The notes under the pieces were generated by a model, which saw nothing but the letters and a program-made list of their open reading frames with translations, was not told the origin of the DNA and did not search any database. Of a stretch of DNA of 64,000 bases, positions 1 through 10,027 are shown piece after piece. The translations under genes and the position numbers were made by a program. Numbering within the stretch: the first letter of the stretch is position 1; each line of letters opens with the position of its first letter. The DNA comes from FEN-1219 sp963728995 (lineage in GTDB: Bacteria; Pseudomonadota; Gammaproteobacteria; Steroidobacterales; Rariloculaceae). The stretch is taken from positions 496,001 to 560,000 of the forward strand of contig CAVSMD010000003.1 of NCBI GenBank assembly GCA_963728995.1, read 5' to 3'.

Positions 1-98
1 CCCGGTGACCGCTACCGAAATCGGCTGGCGGAACCCCTGACGCGATCGTCGCCCGGCCGTATCATGACCGCTGCTTCACGCAGCGGACCCGTCATCCC

Positions 99-651
99 GT
101 GGGCCATCGACTCACCAAGATCTATACGCGAACAGGCGACGATGGCACGACCGGCCTCGCCGACGGCCAGCGCATCGACAAGTGCGACGCGCGCGTCGAA
201 GCGTTCGGCGCCGTCGATGAGACGAACAGCACGCTCGGCGCCGTCTTGGCGGAACCGCTGCTGTCGGCCGACGTCCGCGCCTGCCTGACGCGGGTTCAGC
301 ATGAGCTGTTCGACCTCGGTGCCGAGCTCGCGATGCCGGGCTACGTGCAGATCCAGGCCGAGCATGTCCGACAGCTCGAGAACGACCTCGACCGGCTCAA
401 TGCCACGCTGCCGCCGCTGAAGGAATTCATCCTGCCGGGCGGCAATCGCGCGGCTGCGGCCTGCCATCTGGCACGCGCGGTATGCCGGCGCACCGAGCGC
501 CGCGCGTGGGCTGCGGCGAAGGGCGTGGCCGTGAATCCCGAGCTGCTGCGATATCTGAACCGCCTGTCCGATTTGCTGTTCGTCGATCGCGCGCACGGTG
601 GCGCGCGAGGACGGCGGGCACGAAACGCTGTGGCGAAATCCGGCTAGGTGA
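99..651 (+). CDS. pduO: PduO-type ATP:cob(I)alamin adenosyltransferase (one frame break)
   Basis: This enzyme transfers the adenosyl group of ATP to reduced cobalamin to make coenzyme B12. The N-terminus carries the family's nucleotide-binding signature, TRTGDDGTTGL (about residues 10-20), and the C-terminal part has RRTERRAW and NRLSDLLF. The opened frame ends at 647 with a non-family tail. If one base is removed near 582-586, the tail becomes IARTVAREDGGHETLWR and ends at 651, the expected C-terminus. The restored length is 183 aa, usual for the family. The end overlaps the 3' end of ampD on the other strand by a few bases. The identification is firm. The break is most likely a sequencing error. 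Confidence 0.88.
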
Positions 652-1210
652 CCTGCTCGCGCGCATCGAGCAGCCATCGCAGCTCATGCCAGTCGAACGC
701 GGGGCCAGGGTCGGTCTTTCTGCCGGGGGAGATATCGCTGTGCCCGACGACCTCTGCCTGGCGCAGCGAAGGGTAGCAGCGCCGTAACGCATGAATCAGC
801 GTCGCCAGCGCGCGGTACTGAGCCTTCGTGTATGGAATGTCGTCCGCCCCCTCGAGCTCGACGCCGACGGAGAAATCGTTACAGGCGATCCGGCCGCAAT
901 ACGACGATCGTCCGGCGTGCCATGCACGTTGGTCGAACGGCACGAATTGCGTCGCCTCGCCACCGCGACCGATCAGCACGTGCGCCGAGACTTCGAGCGC
1001 GCAGATCGTGGCGAAATAGGGGTCGGCGTCCGGCGGCAGGTCGTTGCAGAAGAATCGCTCGATCCAGCCGTTGTTGAACTGGCCCGGTGGTAGGCTGATA
1101 CCGTGAACCACGATGAGCTCGAGCTTCGAGCCCGCCGGCCGCTCGTCGCTGTTCGGCGAGGGGACCTGCCGGACGCCTTGAAGCCAGCCTGTGGTTGGAT
1201 CGATGATCAC
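644..1210 (-). CDS. ampD: 1,6-anhydro-N-acetylmuramyl-L-alanine amidase AmpD
   Basis: A cytoplasmic zinc amidase of 188 aa that cuts the peptide from anhydro-muropeptides during cell-wall recycling. It therefore sets the level of the signal that induces AmpC-type beta-lactamases in many Gram-negatives. The Amidase_2 fold is visible: VVHGIS supplies the first zinc histidine (about residue 36), SAHVLIGR the middle part, and GHSDISPGRKTDPGPAF supplies the C-terminal His and Asp. There is no signal peptide, which favours cytoplasmic AmpD over periplasmic AmiD-type amidases. It lies tail to tail with the adenosyltransferase and head to head with rsmE. Confidence 0.92.
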   Translation of the reverse strand: MIIDPTTGWLQGVRQVPSPNSDERPAGSKLELIVVHGISLPPGQFNNGWIERFFCNDLPPDADPYFATICALEVSAHVLIGRGGEATQFVPFDQRAWHAGRSSYCGRIACNDFSVGVELEGADDIPYTKAQYRALATLIHALRRCYPSLRQAEVVGHSDISPGRKTDPGPAFDWHELRWLLDAREQVT

Positions 1211-1311
1211 AGTCGCTCGAGGCGGCTAGAACTCAGGCGCCGCAGCACAACAGCCCATGGCGACACTATAGCAGCCCGCCCCGATTCGATCGTGACTACG
1301 CGGCACCTTCC

Positions 1312-2055
1312 ATGACCGTGCGCAAACGCCGCGTGACGCGACTGTTCGTCGAGCGCGACCTGGGCGGCGATACTCTGCCGCTCGACGAGAACGAGGCCCA
1401 TTACCTCGGCCACGTGCTGCGCTTGCAGCGAGGCGACGCGCTGGTGGCCTTCAACGGGCGCGGCGAAGAGCGGCACGCGCTCGTCAACGCGCTGCAGCGA
1501 CGCGGCGCGTTGCTCGAGCTGCGGGCCGCACACGACGCGCTGCCGGAATCCCCGCTCGAGCTCACGCTCGTGCAAGCGTTGCCGAAAGCCGACGCGATGG
1601 ACCTGATCGTGCAAAAGGCGACCGAGCTCGGCGCACGGACGATCGTCCCCGTCTACACCGAGTTCAGCGTGGTCAGGCTCGACGGCGACCGCAGCGACCG
1701 GCGCGTCCTGCACTGGCGGCGAGTTGCGCAGAGCGCGTGCGAGCAATGCGGGCGACACTCGCCGCCCGACATCCGGGCGCCGGCCGACCTCGCAGAAGCC
1801 TTGGGCCACCTTGACGACGCTGCGCTGAGGCTCGCGCTCGACCCGTCCGCCGCGCAACCCTTCGCGGCCGCGCCGCACCCGGTGAGCGGCCTGGTGGTTG
1901 CCATCGGCCCGGAAGGTGGCTTCGGCGCCTCGGACTGGCGCTCGCTCGATGCCGCACGGTTCACGCACGTCACGCTGGGTCCGCGCGTGCTGCGCGCCGA
2001 GACGGCGACGGTCACGGCTGCGGCCATCGCCCAAGCACAGTGGGGGGACCTCTAG
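1312..2055 (+). CDS. rsmE: 16S rRNA (uracil1498-N3)-methyltransferase RsmE
   Basis: Methylates N3 of U1498 in 16S rRNA using S-adenosylmethionine. At 247 aa it is close to the E. coli enzyme (243 aa). It has an N-terminal PUA-like part with HYLGHVLRL, the signature LVQALPKADAMDLIVQKATELG in the middle, and the SPOUT trefoil-knot motifs IGPEGGF and LGPRVLRAETA near the C-terminus. It starts at ATG 1312, about 100 bases from the divergent ampD. It ends eight bases before the 3' end of chpC on the opposite strand, and no terminator hairpin is visible between them. Confidence 0.95.
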   Translation: MTVRKRRVTRLFVERDLGGDTLPLDENEAHYLGHVLRLQRGDALVAFNGRGEERHALVNALQRRGALLELRAAHDALPESPLELTLVQALPKADAMDLIVQKATELGARTIVPVYTEFSVVRLDGDRSDRRVLHWRRVAQSACEQCGRHSPPDIRAPADLAEALGHLDDAALRLALDPSAAQPFAAAPHPVSGLVVAIGPEGGFGASDWRSLDAARFTHVTLGPRVLRAETATVTAAAIAQAQWGDL

Positions 2056-2063
2056 CGCAGGGC

Positions 2064-2543
2064 TCAGCTCGCCGCCGGCAGCTCCGTGATCATCCGCTCC
2101 AGGCGCTCCAGATCGGGGATCAACGGATACTCGTGAATCATCCGCGCACGACACAGCACGGGATAGCCCTCGGGCAATCCTTGCTCCGTGTCCAGCGTCA
2201 ACACGTCGGGATTGACGCGCACGAGCTGCGGGAAACCCTGCGTCAGGACGCCGTAGTACCCGCCCCGGAGCTCGTTCGTGATGGCGTGGAACACCACCAC
2301 TCGCGTGCGTGAGCGCTTCGACTTGCGCTCCTCCGTGGCCGGTCCATCGAACGACATGACCGGCACGCGCCGGTTGTTCCATTCAAGGGAACCGAGAAAC
2401 CATTCGGGCGCCGCGGCATCGCGATTGCGCGCTGCGTCCGAGAATGCGATGACCTCCGCCACGCACATCCGGGGGACGAGCAGGCGCTCTCCGCGCAGCG
2501 GGATCAGCAAGCTGTAGAGCTCCTTCGGCGCTGGTTCGGTCAT
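2064..2543 (-). CDS. chpC: CheW-like chemotaxis adaptor, ChpC type
   Basis: A 159-aa CheW-domain protein, the last gene of the type IV pilus chemotaxis operon, starting four bases after the chpA stop. CheW domains couple receptors to the CheA-type kinase. Visible family features are a first beta strand (LYSLLIPLRGERLLVPRMCVAEVI), the hydrophobic LEWNNRRVPVMSF segment, and a C-terminal strand region containing MIHEYPLIPDLERLERMI. The position directly after ChpA and the length (about 160 aa) match ChpC of Pseudomonas. No methylesterase (chpB) gene lies between chpA and this gene, unlike in Pseudomonas. Confidence 0.82.
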   Translation of the reverse strand: MTEPAPKELYSLLIPLRGERLLVPRMCVAEVIAFSDAARNRDAAAPEWFLGSLEWNNRRVPVMSFDGPATEERKSKRSRTRVVVFHAITNELRGGYYGVLTQGFPQLVRVNPDVLTLDTEQGLPEGYPVLCRARMIHEYPLIPDLERLERMITELPAAS

Positions 2544-2547
2544 GGGC

Positions 2548-5500
2548 TCACAACTCTCGACCGAGCAGGGCTTCGATCGCTGCCACCAGCTGGCTCTCCT
2601 GATACGGCTTGCTCAGATAATCGTTGACGCCGATCTCGATAGCCTTGGCGCGATGCTTCTCGCCGGAGCGCGATGTGATCATGACGATTGGCAGGTGCTT
2701 CAGCTTCGAATCGTTGCGAACGTGGGTGGCGAACTGATAGCCGTCCATGCGCGGCATCTCGATGTCGAGCAGAATGATGTCGACCGGATGCTCCTGAAGC
2801 ACGGTGATCGCGTCGAGACCGTCGCGCGCCGTGAACACCTTGGCGCCGCGCCGTTCGAGCAGTCGCTGAGTCACACGTCGCATCGTGATCGAGTCGTCGA
2901 CGACGAGCGCAGTCAGGGTAGGGGCGCCGGTCTGCGGGGCGGCGGCGGCGGCCCGCTCCGGCCCCTTCTGCGCACGCACTAGTGTTCCGGCATCGAGAAT
3001 CATGATGACTCGACCGTCGCCCAGAATGGTGGCGCCCGTCACGCCGGGCACGCTCGCGATATGCGGGCCTAGCGTTTTCACGACGATCTCGCGGCTGCCC
3101 TCCAGCGAATCCGTCAATAGCGCGGTAGAGCTCTCGCCCGCGCGGATCAGCACCAGCGACACGGCATTCTCGTCTTCCGGCAGCGCCGATGGCGCGGCGC
3201 CAACGAGGCTACCGAGGTGCTGGATACGATAGGAAATGCCGCCGTAATCGAGCTTGGGCTCGTCCTCGGTAAGGTGCTTCAAGATCTTTTCGCGCGACAA
3301 TCGAGTGATGCCTTCCACGGTGGGCAACGGCAGCGCGAACGTCTCCTCGCCCACGTTCACGACCAGCGCGTGCGTGATTGCAAGCGTGTACGGCAGCCGG
3401 ATGAGGAAGCGCGTGCCCTGCCCGGCGGTCGTTTCTATCCGCATGGAACCGCCGAGCTTCTTGACCTCGTTGTCGACGACGTCCATCCCGACGCCGCGGC
3501 CGGCCGCTTGCGTGAGCTCGCTGGCCGTGCTGAACCCCGGCCTGAGAATCATCTCGACGGCTTGCTCGTCGGTGATCTTCTGATTCTCGGCGATCAACCC
3601 CTTCTCGTTGGCTTTGCGGCGAATGGCCGACAGATCGAGACCACTGCCGTCGTCACCGACCTCGATGATGACCTCGGAGCCGTCGCGCCTGATCTTCATC
3701 GCGACTTTGCCTGTTTCCGGCTTGCCGCGTTGCGCGCGAAGAGTCGGCGTCTCTATGCCGTGCGCCACGGCATTGCGCAGCAAGTGCTCGAGCGGTGGCA
3801 GCATCGACTCGAGCACCTGCCGATCGATCTCGTTGTTCTCGCCTTCGACGATGAGCTCGGCAAGCTTCCCGGTATCGGCGCAAGCTTGGCGCACGATCCG
3901 CGTCAGCCGCACCACGTGGCGCTGGAACGGCACCATGCGCGTCTGCATCAGTCCGTTCTGCAGATCCGCCGTGACACGCGCCTGCTGCGTCAGCAGCGTG
4001 TTCGTCTCCGTCGTGAGCCCGTTCAGCAGCTCGTTGATGCTTGCCACGTCGTTCGCCGTCTCGGCCAGCGCGCGCGATAGCTGCTGGATCGTTGAATACT
4101 GATCGAGCTCGAGTGGATCGAAACCGCTCTGCACGTCCGCGTCGTCCTGATGACGATGCAGGATCTGCGCTTCCGTCTCGGCCTCGAGCTTGCGCAGCTG
4201 CTCGCGCAGCCGTGACACCGTGGCACCGAGCTCGCCGAGATGAAACTCGGTCGAATGGAGCTGCTGACTCAGACGAGACTGAAAAATGTTGATCTCACCC
4301 GCCCCGTTCAACAGGACGTCCAGCAACGCGGCGTCGACTCGCGCCGTCTCGGCGCGTTCGGTGCTGCGCTGCTCCGTCGGCGGCGCGGGCGGCGCACTCG
4401 CGGCCGGCGGCGCAGGCGTGACGGCCGGCGTCGGCCGGGCGGGCGGCTCGGCGGCCGCCGGCGCTTCCTCGGTTCGCGCCTCGATGATCGTCGGTTCCTC
4501 GCCGAGCGCCTCCGCCGGGGGGAATGGCTCGTCGACGGTCGGCTCGTCGACGACTTGCGCGGCGGCGCGGATGTCGAGCTCGGCCCCCGCGGACAGCGGG
4601 CGCAGCGGCGGCTCCGGTGCGAGAGAAAGTCTCTCCAGATCGGCCGTACGTTCCACGGCGGCGTCCGGAGGCGGTGGAGGAGGTGTGATCGCGGGTGCCC
4701 GCGGCGCCGGCTGCTGCGGGGGCGGGGCCGGCTGCGGCGGGGCTGTCGCCGGAGCGGCGGGCCTCGCGGGGGCGCTCGGGACGGCCGTCAGCGGTGCTTC
4801 GAAAGCTTCGAGCTCCGCAACCAGGTCGGCGGCGGCCTGGACGGGCCTGCCCGCGTCGAGCGCATCGCGCATTAGCTGCAACCGGTCGAGTCCGCGCTGC
4901 ACGAGCTCGAGCGCGCTCGCCGTCGGCTGGCTCTTGCCGTCCGCCATGCGCGCCAGCAACGTCTCCAGCGCATGGCTGAGATCACCCATGACCATGACGC
5001 CGGCCATGCGCGCACCGCCTTTCAGCGTGTGCAGATAACGCTGCAGCGCCACGATCGGGGCTCGATCGGTCGTCTGCCGTGCGGTTTGTAGCGCGCCCTC
5101 GGCCTGGTCGAGGATTTCGGCCGCCTCCTCGGCAAAGATGGCCGCAATCTCGGGATCGAATGCCGCAGAATGCGCGGCGGCGACCGGTGGGGTCGGCGAA
5201 GCTGCGGCCGGCGCAGGTGCACTGCCGGCCGCGGGCGGCCTCGGTGCAGGCGGTGCAGCAAGCGCTTCGAGCGCTTGCGTCACACGCGGGTCGACGGGCA
5301 GCTGGTGGCCGCCGGCGAGGCCCTCGCTGAGCCGCTCGATCTCATCGGTTGCGGCATGCAGCGCCTTGAGCCCGGCCGCGCTCAACGCCGAGCCGGCCTC
5401 GAACGGTCGACGCAGGTGTTCCGCGAGCGGACCCGCCAGCACCCGGACGGGCTCGAAGCCGGCCATCCGTGCACTGCCGAGCAGCGTGTGGCACGCACGG

Positions 5501-7917
5501 TACAGGGGCTCGCCGACGGCATACGGGGCACTTTGCCTCGCCGCGGCGGCGAGGTAGTCGCGCATCACCTTCAGGTGGCCACGAATCTCCTTGACGAAGA
5601 TGTCCGCGAGCACGGGGTCCATGGCCGCAGCAGTCGACTCAGGCGCGGCTGATGTCGCCTTGGCACCGGCGAGGGCCGGCGCCCGGAGCGACTGCCCCGT
5701 CAGGCTGTCGGCCTCGGGATCCCCTTCGGCGAAAGCTTCCGCCTGCTTCATCAGGAGCTGCACGTCGACCTTGGGCGCCAGCCCGATCTCGAGCTGCTCG
5801 ATCAGCTGCGGCAAGGCCTTGCTCGCCGATTGGACGAACGCCACCATCGCCGACGTTGGCGCGAGCGTTTGGTTGATGAGCCGGTTCAGCAAGTTCTCGA
5901 TGCTCCAGGAGAACTCGCCGATCAACTGGGCGCCGACCATTCGGCCGCTGCCCTTCAGGGTATGGAAGGAGCGGCGGACGGCGATCAACGCTTGCGAGTT
6001 CTCGGGATCAGCCGACCAGAGCGGCAGGTTCCGGTCGATGTTCGTGATCTCTTCCTTCGCTTCCTCGATGAAGATCTCGACGAGCTCGGGATCGGAGCGT
6101 TCGCCGGCCGCTTGCATGACGGCCGGTTTCGGCGCCGGCGGCTTCGCGGCAGCGGGCTGCGGAGCAGGGGCCGGCGCGGGCCGGGGCGCCTTGACCTCCG
6201 GAAGCCGCTCGAGCAGGTCGAGGCAACGCTCCGCATTGTCGAGCATGTACCACGGGTCGCTGCGGCCGGCGCTGACCGTCTCGAGGTAGTACTCGACGCT
6301 GACGATCGCGTCGGCGAGCCTTTCGAGGTAATCCGGCTTCAGCTTGCCGCCCGCGGGCGCCACGCGCGTCGCGATCACATTGCCGACGCGCTCCACCACC
6401 TTCACGGCTTTCGTCTTGTCGAGCATCAGCAAGCCGGCAACGATACCGCGCAGCTGCGGCTTCACCTGTTCGAGCGGGCGTGCATCGCCCGGGTGCTCGA
6501 CGAGCTGAATCACTGCTTCCTTTACCTTGGCCAGGTTCACCGTGCACTCGCCCATCACGGCTTGTGTGACCTGGCGCTGCTGCACATCGCTTTCGGGCTC
6601 TTCCGAGCGCGACTCGCTGCTGTCGGTGTGAGTCACGGTGCGCACCAACTCTCGATCGAGCGCGTCTTCGACATCGAGCAGAGTCGCGGCCATCTTCTCG
6701 AGCACGCCCTGGCCGAGACCCTTGCGCGTCGCGACGATTCTCGCGAGCTCTTGGCTCTCCCGCTGAATCTGGCTGCGCGCATGATCGAGACCGAGCACCC
6801 CGAGCGTATCGCCGATCTTCTTCAGCATGTCGAGCTGGGGCGCGAGCTTGTCGACCTCTTGCATGCCGGTGCGCACGAAGATGTCGAGCGCGTCCTTCAC
6901 GGTTCCGAGATCTTCCTTGATGGCCTGCGCGACGGTGCGCATGAGCTTGACGCTTGGGCCGGACAGCCCTTCGCGTGCCAACTCGAGCTGCTCCTCCCCG
7001 GGCAGCATCTCGCTCAGGTTGTATTTCTCCTTCAGCTTGAGAATCCGCGGATCGCTGGAGGTCGCGCGCGCCACGTAGTAAAGAAGGCTATTGACGACGT
7101 CCACGGGCGGGGCGCTGACGAGCGCGGATTCGCCGCCGTCGATCAGCCGTTTCAGCTGCCGATCGGCCTGACCGATGAGCCGTTTCAGGGTTACGGTAGC
7201 TTCGAGGGCGCCCGTACGAATCGCGATCAGAACGCCGGTCAGCACGGCCCAGAGCTGCTTGACCTGCTCGCTCGCGGCGCCGCGCTCGAGATTCGCGCAC
7301 ACCCTGAGCAGCTCGTCGAGGTGGCGCGCCGCGTCGCTGCCCTTGATCCAGCCGAGGAGCGCGGCTTGAAATGCGGGCCTGAGCCGCTGCGCCACTTTCT
7401 CAAAGCCGCGCCCGATCTCGCCGACCGGGGCGCCTGGCGGCACCCGGGCCTCGACGTGGCGCTCGAACGGTCCGGAATTCAACAGCACGAGCGTGCCCTC
7501 GGACAGCGACGGCTTGTCACGAGCCTGGCGCAGATCGTTCAACAGCGGCAGCAGCGCCAACGCGACGTCCTTACCGCCGGTCAACAAGCGCTCGAGATAG
7601 GCCGGCAGCTGCACCATCGCGCGCGTCAGCGCTTCGACGCCCTGCTCCGACTTGTCGGTATCGCCGCCTTCGGCCAGCTGGCGGCAGGTGAGCTCCATCT
7701 CCTCGGCGAGCAAGGCCGCGCCGTGAATCTCGACGATCTTCAAGGCGCCGCGCGCGAGATGCAGCAGTTCCGCGGTGCGCAGCAGCGCATCCTTACCGGA
7801 GTGTCCGTCGACGTACTCCTCGAGCTCGCGGCGCGCGGCATCGAGCGTGGTCACGAGCTCGCGATTGACGAGCTCGAACGAGTGCGTAGCAAGGTCATCC
7901 ATGCTGTCGACAGCCAC
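2548..7917 (-). CDS. chpA: Type IV pilus hybrid histidine kinase ChpA/PilL
   Basis: A 1789-aa CheA-like kinase, the signalling core of the pilus chemotaxis system. Domains in order: an N-terminal degenerate Hpt-like region (residues about 20-140); long helical linkers; three recognisable Hpt domains with phospho-acceptor histidines near H652 (HTLKGSGR), H810 (HTLLGSAR) and H963 (HTLKGGAR); a Pro/Ala-rich linker (about 1040-1190); a dimerisation region; the HATPase domain (N-box around N1382, then GDDGSGLD and GRGVGMDVV); a CheW-like domain; and a C-terminal receiver with acceptor D1718 in LLDIEMPRMDGYQ. Pseudomonas ChpA is longer, with more Hpt/Tpt domains. The gene starts seven bases after pilJ. 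Despite its length the frame is unbroken. Confidence 0.94.
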   Translation of the reverse strand: MAVDSMDDLATHSFELVNRELVTTLDAARRELEEYVDGHSGKDALLRTAELLHLARGALKIVEIHGAALLAEEMELTCRQLAEGGDTDKSEQGVEALTRAMVQLPAYLERLLTGGKDVALALLPLLNDLRQARDKPSLSEGTLVLLNSGPFERHVEARVPPGAPVGEIGRGFEKVAQRLRPAFQAALLGWIKGSDAARHLDELLRVCANLERGAASEQVKQLWAVLTGVLIAIRTGALEATVTLKRLIGQADRQLKRLIDGGESALVSAPPVDVVNSLLYYVARATSSDPRILKLKEKYNLSEMLPGEEQLELAREGLSGPSVKLMRTVAQAIKEDLGTVKDALDIFVRTGMQEVDKLAPQLDMLKKIGDTLGVLGLDHARSQIQRESQELARIVATRKGLGQGVLEKMAATLLDVEDALDRELVRTVTHTDSSESRSEEPESDVQQRQVTQAVMGECTVNLAKVKEAVIQLVEHPGDARPLEQVKPQLRGIVAGLLMLDKTKAVKVVERVGNVIATRVAPAGGKLKPDYLERLADAIVSVEYYLETVSAGRSDPWYMLDNAERCLDLLERLPEVKAPRPAPAPAPQPAAAKPPAPKPAVMQAAGERSDPELVEIFIEEAKEEITNIDRNLPLWSADPENSQALIAVRRSFHTLKGSGRMVGAQLIGEFSWSIENLLNRLINQTLAPTSAMVAFVQSASKALPQLIEQLEIGLAPKVDVQLLMKQAEAFAEGDPEADSLTGQSLRAPALAGAKATSAAPESTAAAMDPVLADIFVKEIRGHLKVMRDYLAAAARQSAPYAVGEPLYRACHTLLGSARMAGFEPVRVLAGPLAEHLRRPFEAGSALSAAGLKALHAATDEIERLSEGLAGGHQLPVDPRVTQALEALAAPPAPRPPAAGSAPAPAAASPTPPVAAAHSAAFDPEIAAIFAEEAAEILDQAEGALQTARQTTDRAPIVALQRYLHTLKGGARMAGVMVMGDLSHALETLLARMADGKSQPTASALELVQRGLDRLQLMRDALDAGRPVQAAADLVAELEAFEAPLTAVPSAPARPAAPATAPPQPAPPPQQPAPRAPAITPPPPPPDAAVERTADLERLSLAPEPPLRPLSAGAELDIRAAAQVVDEPTVDEPFPPAEALGEEPTIIEARTEEAPAAAEPPARPTPAVTPAPPAASAPPAPPTEQRSTERAETARVDAALLDVLLNGAGEINIFQSRLSQQLHSTEFHLGELGATVSRLREQLRKLEAETEAQILHRHQDDADVQSGFDPLELDQYSTIQQLSRALAETANDVASINELLNGLTTETNTLLTQQARVTADLQNGLMQTRMVPFQRHVVRLTRIVRQACADTGKLAELIVEGENNEIDRQVLESMLPPLEHLLRNAVAHGIETPTLRAQRGKPETGKVAMKIRRDGSEVIIEVGDDGSGLDLSAIRRKANEKGLIAENQKITDEQAVEMILRPGFSTASELTQAAGRGVGMDVVDNEVKKLGGSMRIETTAGQGTRFLIRLPYTLAITHALVVNVGEETFALPLPTVEGITRLSREKILKHLTEDEPKLDYGGISYRIQHLGSLVGAAPSALPEDENAVSLVLIRAGESSTALLTDSLEGSREIVVKTLGPHIASVPGVTGATILGDGRVIMILDAGTLVRAQKGPERAAAAAPQTGAPTLTALVVDDSITMRRVTQRLLERRGAKVFTARDGLDAITVLQEHPVDIILLDIEMPRMDGYQFATHVRNDSKLKHLPIVMITSRSGEKHRAKAIEIGVNDYLSKPYQESQLVAAIEALLGREL

Positions 7918-7924
7918 GGCCGCG

Positions 7925-10027
7925 CTACCCCGAGTGGCGTCGACGCGAGACGGGCGCTGCCGCGACGACGGGCTCGCCCGGCGCCGGCTGGTCGAGGCTT
8001 GCGGCCACGCGCGCGGCGCTCAGCACGCCCGTGCTACCGCTCGAGTCGGGCAACGTGAACCCGGCGACGGTCTTGCGCAGCTGCGACGCCAGCTCCGACA
8101 GCTTGCTGATGGCGCTCGAAGTCGCCGCCGTGGATTCCGTGGTCTTCGAGCTGATCTCGCGCAGCACGTGCATGTTCTTCGTGATCGCACCGGCGACGCT
8201 CGACTGTTCCTTCGAGGAACCGGAGATGTTCTGGACGAGGCTCGCGATCTGGTGCGATACCTGCTCGATCTCGTCGAGCGCGGCGCCGGCATTCTCGGCG
8301 AGCAATGCGCCGCCGACGACGTCGGTGGTGCTGCGCTCCATCGACATGACGGCTTCGTTCGTATCGGATTGGATGGTGCTGACGAGCACGTCGATCTTCT
8401 TCGTCGCGTTCGCCGAACGCTCGGCGAGCTTCTGCACCTCGTCCGCCACCACCGCGAACCCGCGACTGGCCTCGCCGGCGCGCGACGCCTCGATCGACGC
8501 GTTCAGCGCCAGGATGTTCGTCTGCTCGGCGATTTCCTCGATGAGCTCCACGATGTTGCCGATCTCCTGCGAGCTTTCACCCAGCCGCTTGATGCGCTTC
8601 GAGGTGTCCTGAATGGTCTCGCGTATGGTGTTCATGCCGGCAATCGTGCGACGTACGGCCTCGCCCCCCTTGTGGGCAACCTCCACGGAATGACGCGCCA
8701 CGTCGGAACAGCGTTCCGCGTTGCCCGAAACCTCCTCGATGGAGGTGGCCATCCGCGCCATCGATTCGGACGCTGCGGCCGCCTGCTTGGCCTGCGTCTC
8801 GGCCGCCCGCAACAGGTGGCGCGCGGTTCCTTCCGTTTGCTTCGCGGCCGCGTCGACGAGTATCGACGAGTCGTTGATCGTGGCCACGAGCCCGCGCAAG
8901 GCCTCGATCGCGTAGTTGATCGAATCCGCGATTGCGCCGGTGATGTCCTCGGTCACGGTCGCTTGAACCGTCAGATCGCCGTCGGCGAGGCTGGAAAGCT
9001 CGTCGAGCAGGCGAAGAATCGCTTGCTGGTTGCGCTCGTTCTGCTCTGCTTGCAACTCGGCTGCGCGGCGGAAGTCGCGCGCGCGGTAATAGACGAAGCC
9101 CATCAAACCCGCGATCACGAGCGCGGCCACCATGAGCAGCAGCGGCAGACGCGCCGTCAGGCTACCGTCCTCTCCCACACCGCCGAAGCGTGTGCCACGG
9201 TAACGCGCCAACAACGCGTCGGCCGCTGCATCGAAAGCATCGATCTGGCCGCTCGCCCCGGCCAGCTCAGCGGCACTGGCCGTGATCGTGCCGATCTCGC
9301 TGCGCGCCTGATCGAACAGCTTGCCGGCAGCATCGAGGTCTCCGCGTCCCGCGGAGCCGCGGATGGGCACCACACCGAGACTGCCGTCCTCGCCGCGCAA
9401 CCCGCGGATGACCTGCTCGAGGTATTGGCCGGCGTCGCCGATTCGCCGCACGATCTCGTCGGTGCGGCCCCCCGCACCCAGCGCACGCAGATTCTGCTGC
9501 AGCTCCTCGACCGTGAGCTCGAACCGGGCCAGAAACGGCCGGTCCGTCTCGAGGTCGGCGGGGGCAAGCGCGCTGGCGAGATTGCCCGTCGTCACGAGCA
9601 AGCGCGGCGCGAGCTCGAGCAGCTGCAGGCGAGCCGCATGCAAGCCGAGCAATCGTTCACGTGCGCCGACGAGACCGTCCAGGCTGACGTCGATCGGCTT
9701 CCAGATTCCCGTGTCGCTCGCAACACCGCGCGCAGCCGCACCCGCCGATGGGGTGCTCGTGACGCCGGTGCGCAGACGCGCCAACTCGCTGCGCCGGGCC
9801 GCGAGCGCATCGAACCGTTCGGCGCCCCCGGTGAGAGCGGCCCGCGTGTCTATGCGAGTGGCCTGCACCATTGCCACGAGCTCGCCGAGCCCGCCGTCGC
9901 TCGCCGAGCTCGAGGCGCCGCTGCGCCACATGACGCCGGCGGCCGCGAGCAGCACGATCGCCAGAGCAATGCCGAGCGGCGGCAAAAGCCTCGGCCACGG
10001 GCTCGACCTCATCATCGTTGCGTTCAC
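7925..10027 (-). CDS. pilJ: Pilus methyl-accepting chemotaxis protein PilJ
   Basis: A 700-aa chemoreceptor that feeds the Chp kinase. It has an N-terminal membrane segment (residues about 12-35), a periplasmic PilJ-type sensor region, a second membrane segment (LLMVAALVIAGLMGFVYY, about 290-310), a HAMP-like region, and a cytoplasmic signalling domain. The conserved hairpin tip reads EEIAEQTNILALNASIEA, followed by RGFAVVADEVQKLAERS. The start is GTG at 10027, whose bases overlap the pilI stop (GTGA). Met-5 and Met-6 are alternative starts. No C-terminal CheR/CheB-tethering pentapeptide is seen, and no methyltransferase gene (pilK) follows. Confidence 0.93.
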   Translation of the reverse strand: MNATMMRSSPWPRLLPPLGIALAIVLLAAAGVMWRSGASSSASDGGLGELVAMVQATRIDTRAALTGGAERFDALAARRSELARLRTGVTSTPSAGAAARGVASDTGIWKPIDVSLDGLVGARERLLGLHAARLQLLELAPRLLVTTGNLASALAPADLETDRPFLARFELTVEELQQNLRALGAGGRTDEIVRRIGDAGQYLEQVIRGLRGEDGSLGVVPIRGSAGRGDLDAAGKLFDQARSEIGTITASAAELAGASGQIDAFDAAADALLARYRGTRFGGVGEDGSLTARLPLLLMVAALVIAGLMGFVYYRARDFRRAAELQAEQNERNQQAILRLLDELSSLADGDLTVQATVTEDITGAIADSINYAIEALRGLVATINDSSILVDAAAKQTEGTARHLLRAAETQAKQAAAASESMARMATSIEEVSGNAERCSDVARHSVEVAHKGGEAVRRTIAGMNTIRETIQDTSKRIKRLGESSQEIGNIVELIEEIAEQTNILALNASIEASRAGEASRGFAVVADEVQKLAERSANATKKIDVLVSTIQSDTNEAVMSMERSTTDVVGGALLAENAGAALDEIEQVSHQIASLVQNISGSSKEQSSVAGAITKNMHVLREISSKTTESTAATSSAISKLSELASQLRKTVAGFTLPDSSGSTGVLSAARVAASLDQPAPGEPVVAAAPVSRRRHSG

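Noticed and set aside
1..98. Possible cobalamin riboswitch or terminator before the adenosyltransferase (hairpin at 68-86)
   Set aside because: The stem CCGCTGC/GCAGCGG is real but short, without a U-run and without B12-box sequence. Too little upstream sequence is available to decide.
5830..8058. A 742-codon open frame on the plus strand, antisense to chpA
   Set aside because: It exists only because high-GC codon bias leaves the opposite strand open. It is His/Arg/Leu-rich, has no family features, and lies fully over a well-supported gene.
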